A stretch of 9,259 bases of DNA, from positions 1 through 9,259 of the forward strand of contig JAIEOG010000338.1 of assembly GCA_019750655.1 (NCBI GenBank), in the 5' to 3' direction. The stretch is from a bacterium (lineage in GTDB: Bacteria > Bdellovibrionota > FAC87 > UBA2466). The notes beneath the pieces are model-generated. The model was given only the letters and a program-made list of their open reading frames with translations, had not been told where the DNA came from and did no database searches. The translations under genes and the position numbers were made by a program. Below are positions 6,308 through 9,259 of the stretch, one piece after another (within the stretch, counting starts at the first letter, position 1; each line of letters begins with the position of its first letter).

Positions 6308-7170
6308 AGCTGGTGCGCGAGAGCGCGGGCGAGTTGCTTCGCAGCGACGGTGCCGTGCGTATCGCTTCGGTAGATCAAGCAAACCGTGTCTGCGTAGGTC
6401 GGTAAATCGCCTTCGACAGGCGTTAGCCGGTACTCCGCGATGCGGTTTGCTACTCGCCCTGGTAGGACACCAATTCCGGCACCAGAAGCCACCAGGCTCG
6501 CGATCACTTCCAGGTTTGAGGAGGCGATTTGGCGTTGGAAGACTGTGCCGCGGGAACCGAGCCTTCGGTGGATGTCTTGCGTTTGCGAAAGCTCCGGATC
6601 GCAGATGAGAACTTCTTGCCCAGAACCGAGCCGCTGCAGGGGCGTTGGATCTTCGCGGGTCCAAAGGCGAACCGTATCGCCGCCAAGCTTCCGGATAACA
6701 AGGCCCGGGTGGCGGACTGGGTTGATGACAATTCCAAAGTCCAATCCAAAACCGATCACGCGTTCGGTGATTTTGCGTGAGAGATCATGGGTTAGACTGA
6801 AACTGAGGTCCGGGTGCGCCGTCAAAAGCTCGGGCAAGGTTTTGCCAAGAGTGTAAAGCGCGACTGAGGGGTGGCAACCTACTGAGTAAGTGCCTCGGAG
6901 TTCCGATTCGTCGCGCTGGGTTTCGCGGACGAGGTCTTCCCATTGCGTTAGGAGCTGGCGCCCGCGGGCGTAGAGTTTCGTCCCCGATCGGGTGAGCTGG
7001 ACGCCTGTGCGGGTCCGCACGAAGAGTGCCCCGCCAACCGATTTTTCCAGTCTTTGTACGGCTTGGGAGAGGGCGGGCTGCGTGATGCCCAGGCGCTCGG
7101 CCGCGCGGGAGAAGTTCAAGGTATTAGCGACTTCCACGAAGTACTTCAGCTCACTCGGCGCCTGGCTCAT
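6295..7170 (-). CDS. LysR-family transcriptional regulator
   Basis: A 291-residue LysR-type regulator. The N-terminal winged helix-turn-helix spans about 7-64, with the family block NFSRAAERLGITQPALSQ (19-36) and the following VQRLEKSVGGALFVR. The rest is a periplasmic-binding-like effector domain, with FGLDFGIVIN and SLVASGAGIGVLP as recognisable family segments. ATG 7170 is chosen over GTG 7194 because AGGGGG lies four bases before it and the helix-turn-helix then starts at the usual distance. It is divergent from the peroxiredoxin-pseudouridine synthase unit (76-bp gap), the usual arrangement for a LysR target, and its 3' end overlaps the dioxygenase by 13 bp. It lacks the closely spaced cysteine pair of OxyR, so a direct peroxide sensor is unlikely; an aromatic compound as effector would fit the dioxygenase neighbour. 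The target is inferred from position only. Confidence 0.93.
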   Translation of the reverse strand: MSQAPSELKYFVEVANTLNFSRAAERLGITQPALSQAVQRLEKSVGGALFVRTRTGVQLTRSGTKLYARGRQLLTQWEDLVRETQRDESELRGTYSVGCHPSVALYTLGKTLPELLTAHPDLSFSLTHDLSRKITERVIGFGLDFGIVINPVRHPGLVIRKLGGDTVRLWTREDPTPLQRLGSGQEVLICDPELSQTQDIHRRLGSRGTVFQRQIASSNLEVIASLVASGAGIGVLPGRVANRIAEYRLTPVEGDLPTYADTVCLIYRSDTHGTVAAKQLARALAHQLQGV

Positions 7171-7246
7171 ATTTCCCCCTAAAATTACACCCACTACTCA
7201 GGAAACGCGGATTGCATATCTCGTCAAGCAGTGTATTTTGCCCGGC
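7171..7246. promoter_or_regulatory. LysR-peroxiredoxin divergent promoter region
   Basis: 76 bp. On the minus strand AGGGGG (7180-7175) serves the LysR gene. On the plus strand TTGCAT (7212-7217) and TATTTT (7234-7239), 16 bp apart, are a possible weak promoter. Transcription would then begin almost at the peroxiredoxin ATG 7247. I found no convincing T-N11-A LysR box. Confidence 0.3.
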
Positions 7247-7717
7247 ATGGAAAAACTGCAAGATTTTGAGCTTCTCGATTCCCAGTCTAAGTCTGTGAAA
7301 CTCTCCGATTTTTGGAGCAAGGGAGCGACCCTTTTCGTCTTCTACCCTGGAGACAACACGGCCGTTTGCACCGCCCAGCTTTGTGACTACCGGGATAACT
7401 ACAATCTCTTTCAGGCTCTAGGGGTTCAGATCGTCGGCATCAGCAAGGACGAGCCTTCGAGCCACGTAGCGTTTTCCAAAGAGCACGATTTCCCGTTTCC
7501 GTTGCTTTCCGATCCCGAGCACAAGGTGATCAAAGCGTGGAAATGCACCTCGAAATGGCAGATGGGTATTCCCAGCCGTGCAGTGGCCCTGGTCTCCGAA
7601 AAAGGCGAAATGGTTTGGAAGCATGTCGAGACGCTCGCTATCACTCGCCGCCACGCAAGCCAGCTGATTGAAGAACTATCGCCCCTTATTCGGCGACTCT
7701 CGTTGGCCACTCGATGA
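7247..7717 (+). CDS. bcp: Bcp-type peroxiredoxin (thioredoxin-dependent thiol peroxidase)
   Basis: Reduces hydrogen peroxide and organic hydroperoxides in the cytosol using a cysteine recycled by thioredoxin. The active-site block YPGDNTAVCTAQLC gives P34, T38 and the peroxidatic C41 in the PxxxTxxC pattern. C46 comes five residues after C41, the position of the resolving cysteine in Bcp/PrxQ enzymes. R111 (IPSR) matches the conserved active-site arginine. VQIVGISKDEPSSHVAF and FPFPLLSD are further family segments. The length of 156 aa is normal. ATG 7247 is chosen because the domain begins there; the upstream open frame lies antisense to the LysR gene. No Shine-Dalgarno precedes it, so a leaderless transcript is possible. 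Its TGA overlaps the ATG of the pseudouridine synthase as ATGA, so the two are translated as a coupled pair. The divergent LysR gene is the obvious candidate regulator. Confidence 0.92.
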   Translation: MEKLQDFELLDSQSKSVKLSDFWSKGATLFVFYPGDNTAVCTAQLCDYRDNYNLFQALGVQIVGISKDEPSSHVAFSKEHDFPFPLLSDPEHKVIKAWKCTSKWQMGIPSRAVALVSEKGEMVWKHVETLAITRRHASQLIEELSPLIRRLSLATR

Positions 7718-8829
7718 CAGACACGAAGCTTGTCCGCTTACACAAATACATCGCCCAGCAGGGTGTTGCTTCGCGCCGAGCCGCGGAACGTTGGATCACA
7801 TATGGGCGTGTGGAAGTGAACGGGCAGGTCGAGCGCACGCTCGGCCGACAAATCGATCCGACACGCGATAAAATAAAAGTCGATGGCAAGCTTCTCGCTG
7901 CGGAAACGCCGTCACACGTTTATTGGATTTTGAATAAACCCGATGCAACGATCACGTCGCGCAAAGACCCCGAGGGACGCGCGACCGTTTTTGACTTGCC
8001 TGCGGTGGATCGCGCTTCGGCGACTTTGATTTCTGTCGGGCGACTAGATTACCGCACCGAGGGTCTTCTGCTGCTTTCTAACGACGGGGAATTCGTCCAG
8101 CGGCTTACCCACCCGAAGTACCACGTGCCGCGTATCTATGATGTGCTGTTGCCGCGCAAACTCAAGGATGCGGAACAAGCGCGCTTTGCCCAAGGGTTTT
8201 CCCTCTCGGACGGCCCGACGGGTGGTTTGCCGATGGAGTCCCTTGGCTCCAGGAATATGGGTGCTTCGCGTGGCTATTGGTACCGGCTGACGGTGTACGA
8301 AGGCCGTAACCGCTTGGTGCGCCGCGTGTTTGAGAAGCTCGGCCTGCGGATTGTGCGTTTGGTACGTGTTGCTTTCGGCCAGCTTTGGTTGCCTGAAGAC
8401 TTGGCCCCTGGCCAGATGGTCGCGTTGACGCCCGGGGCAGTGAAGGAATTGCTTATGGCGTCTGTAGTGACGCCCAAGAAACTAGCCCCGCTTCCCACGC
8501 GAAAGGCTGCACCCCGTCGCGAGCATAATGAGCGCGGCGCCAACACCTTGCATCGGGGAAAGGACCTCTCCAAGCAGCAAGAAACCAAAGAGCGCGGCGA
8601 AGGGCGATTCCAAAAGAAAGACGAGGCTCGCCATGGCCGGCGGGACCACACGCTGCGCGCGGACTTGGATTCCAAAGGCGAGAAGCGAAGCCATGATCGA
8701 AAGTTCAGCAACGCCCGCCCAAGCAAGCCAGGGCAGCGGAAACTGGGGCCAAGTTCCCCAGAAGGGAAGCAACGCCAAAGCGGGAACCGCAGCCCAAAAG
8801 GCTTGGCCAATCGTAAAAGCAAACGCTGA
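7714..8829 (+). CDS. rluB: 23S rRNA pseudouridine synthase, RsuA/RluB family, with long basic tail
   Basis: Converts a uridine of ribosomal RNA to pseudouridine; RluB of E. coli modifies U2605 of 23S rRNA. An S4 RNA-binding domain occupies about 7-60 (LHKYIAQQGVASRRAAERWI, then GRVEVNGQV). The catalytic domain follows with the RluB-like DPEGRATVFD and the signature GRLDYRTEGLLLLSNDG, in which D112 is the catalytic Asp. Later YEGRNRLVRRVFEKLG is the conserved RNR-VRRMF-type block. The recognisable enzyme ends near residue 250. From 257 to 371 the protein is a disordered-looking tail with about 30% Lys+Arg and no Val, Ile, Met, Cys, Trp or Tyr. Basic tails occur in RluB proteins, but this one is encoded entirely opposite the convergent EamA gene. 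No stop codon would let a shorter protein be made. The start is ATG 7714, overlapping the peroxiredoxin stop. Enzyme assignment is strong; the exact target uridine is inferred. Confidence 0.93.
   Translation: MTDTKLVRLHKYIAQQGVASRRAAERWITYGRVEVNGQVERTLGRQIDPTRDKIKVDGKLLAAETPSHVYWILNKPDATITSRKDPEGRATVFDLPAVDRASATLISVGRLDYRTEGLLLLSNDGEFVQRLTHPKYHVPRIYDVLLPRKLKDAEQARFAQGFSLSDGPTGGLPMESLGSRNMGASRGYWYRLTVYEGRNRLVRRVFEKLGLRIVRLVRVAFGQLWLPEDLAPGQMVALTPGAVKELLMASVVTPKKLAPLPTRKAAPRREHNERGANTLHRGKDLSKQQETKERGEGRFQKKDEARHGRRDHTLRADLDSKGEKRSHDRKFSNARPSKPGQRKLGPSSPEGKQRQSGNRSPKGLANRKSKR
8482..8829. other. 348-bp in-register antisense coding overlap (rluB tail / EamA C-terminus)
   Basis: Both strands encode protein here, with codons exactly opposite one another: middle base faces middle base. 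The EamA stop TAG is the complement of Leu257 (CTA) of the pseudouridine synthase, and the synthase stop TGA is the complement of a Ser codon (TCA) of EamA. In this register Leu and Phe codons face Lys, Glu and Gln codons, and Ala codons face Arg, Gly and Ser codons. This explains why a membrane protein on one strand gives a charged tail on the other. Confidence 0.85.
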
Positions 8830-9259
8830 TTGCGTCTTCGGCGCTAAGCGATCAATTTCCAAAATCTGAGCCGAGGCTGCGAACGCGCACGCGAGCGTGA
8901 GCCAATCTCCGAGGTTGATCCCAATCGAATGCATCTCGCAGATCATTGCTGCGCCGACGAGCGCTAAGCCTACCCAAAGATAATGCCTTCGCGGGACGCG
9001 CTGTTTGAGTACGAGCTGACCAACGACCGGCACAATCACGACGTAAAGACACGTGATAAACCCGCTCTTCGCTACGCTCGTGTAAAGCAAGCCGACCGTT
9101 TGCAAGACGAGCGTGAGTCCCAGCCATAGGCCCGGGGAGAGGGCGCGGCGCCAGTCCGCCCAACGGAAACTGCGGCGCAACGAGGGCACAGCGAGTACGA
9201 TGAGGGCGCCCATGATGGCTGCGCTGAGAAAGCGGAAGATGTTTACCCAGAGTGGGTCA
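8482..9259 (-). CDS. EamA/DMT-superfamily transporter, 5' end outside the window
   Basis: Inner-membrane permease of the drug/metabolite transporter family, which usually has ten membrane helices in two EamA repeats; substrates vary widely and cannot be predicted here. About eight hydrophobic segments are visible. The first repeat ends around AKSGFITCLYVVIVPVVGQL. The second shows PPAMASLVFLLESPFAALFG followed by FLLLGE, the family's P-A-S-LEsP-A-LGE signature. A short basic end (SLSRGKRG) finishes the protein. An ATG exists at 9213, but the frame stays open to the window edge and encodes WVNIFRFLSAAIMGAL, matching the usual RFL-A second helix, so the true start lies beyond 9259 and about one to two helices are missing. 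Its last 348 bp are antisense to the pseudouridine synthase tail. The strong family signature there shows that this strand is truly coding. Confidence 0.9.
   Translation of the reverse strand, partial: DPLWVNIFRFLSAAIMGALIVLAVPSLRRSFRWADWRRALSPGLWLGLTLVLQTVGLLYTSVAKSGFITCLYVVIVPVVGQLVLKQRVPRRHYLWVGLALVGAAMICEMHSIGINLGDWLTLACAFAASAQILEIDRLAPKTQSAFAFTIGQAFWAAVPALALLPFWGTWPQFPLPWLAWAGVAELSIMASLLAFGIQVRAQRVVPPAMASLVFLLESPFAALFGFLLLGEVLSPMQGVGAALIMLATGCSLSRGKRG

Noticed and set aside
6295..7170. OxyR identity for the LysR regulator next to a peroxiredoxin
   Set aside because: No closely spaced redox cysteine pair is present in the effector domain; the cysteines are scattered.
8274..8822. A 182-codon open frame on the minus strand across the rluB/EamA overlap
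   Set aside because: It has no recognisable domain, is rich in Arg, Ser and Pro, and crosses two better-supported genes; it is a by-product of the composition of this doubly coding region.
1..9259. tRNA, rRNA, CRISPR array, transposon ends or defence island
   Set aside because: No cloverleaf, spaced direct repeats, transposase or known defence domain was seen; nearly all DNA is accounted for by the listed genes.

Overview
The window is compact, coding-dense chromosomal DNA of moderately high GC (judged by eye, not counted). It comes from a Gram-negative type of bacterium: it encodes two lipobox proteins, one Sec-type and one Tat-type export signal, a LysR regulator and ordinary housekeeping enzymes. 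Nothing fixes the taxon. A Bdellovibrionota, deltaproteobacterial or Acidobacteriota-like source is possible, but that is only a guess. I see no rRNA, tRNA, CRISPR array, insertion sequence or phage gene.

Layout. Positions 1-2071 (+) hold a KamA-family radical SAM/PLP aminomutase followed closely by a small secreted protein of unknown function. Positions 2068-3503 (-) hold a two-gene unit in which a small lipoprotein is joined by an ATGA overlap to a 6-phosphofructokinase; a hairpin plus T-run terminator lies at its end, exactly where it meets the + strand gene. Positions 3603-4754 (+) encode a CaiB/BaiF-family CoA transferase or alpha-methylacyl-CoA racemase, which faces a lipoprotein gene at 4757-5485 (-). 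Positions 5627-6307 (+) encode a Tat-exported intradiol ring-cleavage dioxygenase. It overlaps tail to tail with a LysR regulator (6295-7170, -), and the regulator is divergent from a Bcp-type peroxiredoxin (7247-7717, +). The peroxiredoxin is coupled by an ATGA overlap to an RluB-type 23S rRNA pseudouridine synthase (7714-8829, +). The window ends inside an EamA/DMT transporter (8482 to the edge, -).

The genes do not form one pathway. Central metabolism (PFK), CoA-ester chemistry, aromatic ring cleavage, peroxide defence and ribosome modification sit side by side as short independent units. The most unusual structure is the last convergent pair. The whole lysine/arginine-rich C-terminal tail of the pseudouridine synthase (about 115 residues) is read from the antisense strand of the transporter's C-terminal half, with codons exactly in register over 348 bp. 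The other three convergent junctions are also extremely tight: a shared TTAA stop, a 2-nt gap and a 13-bp overlap.
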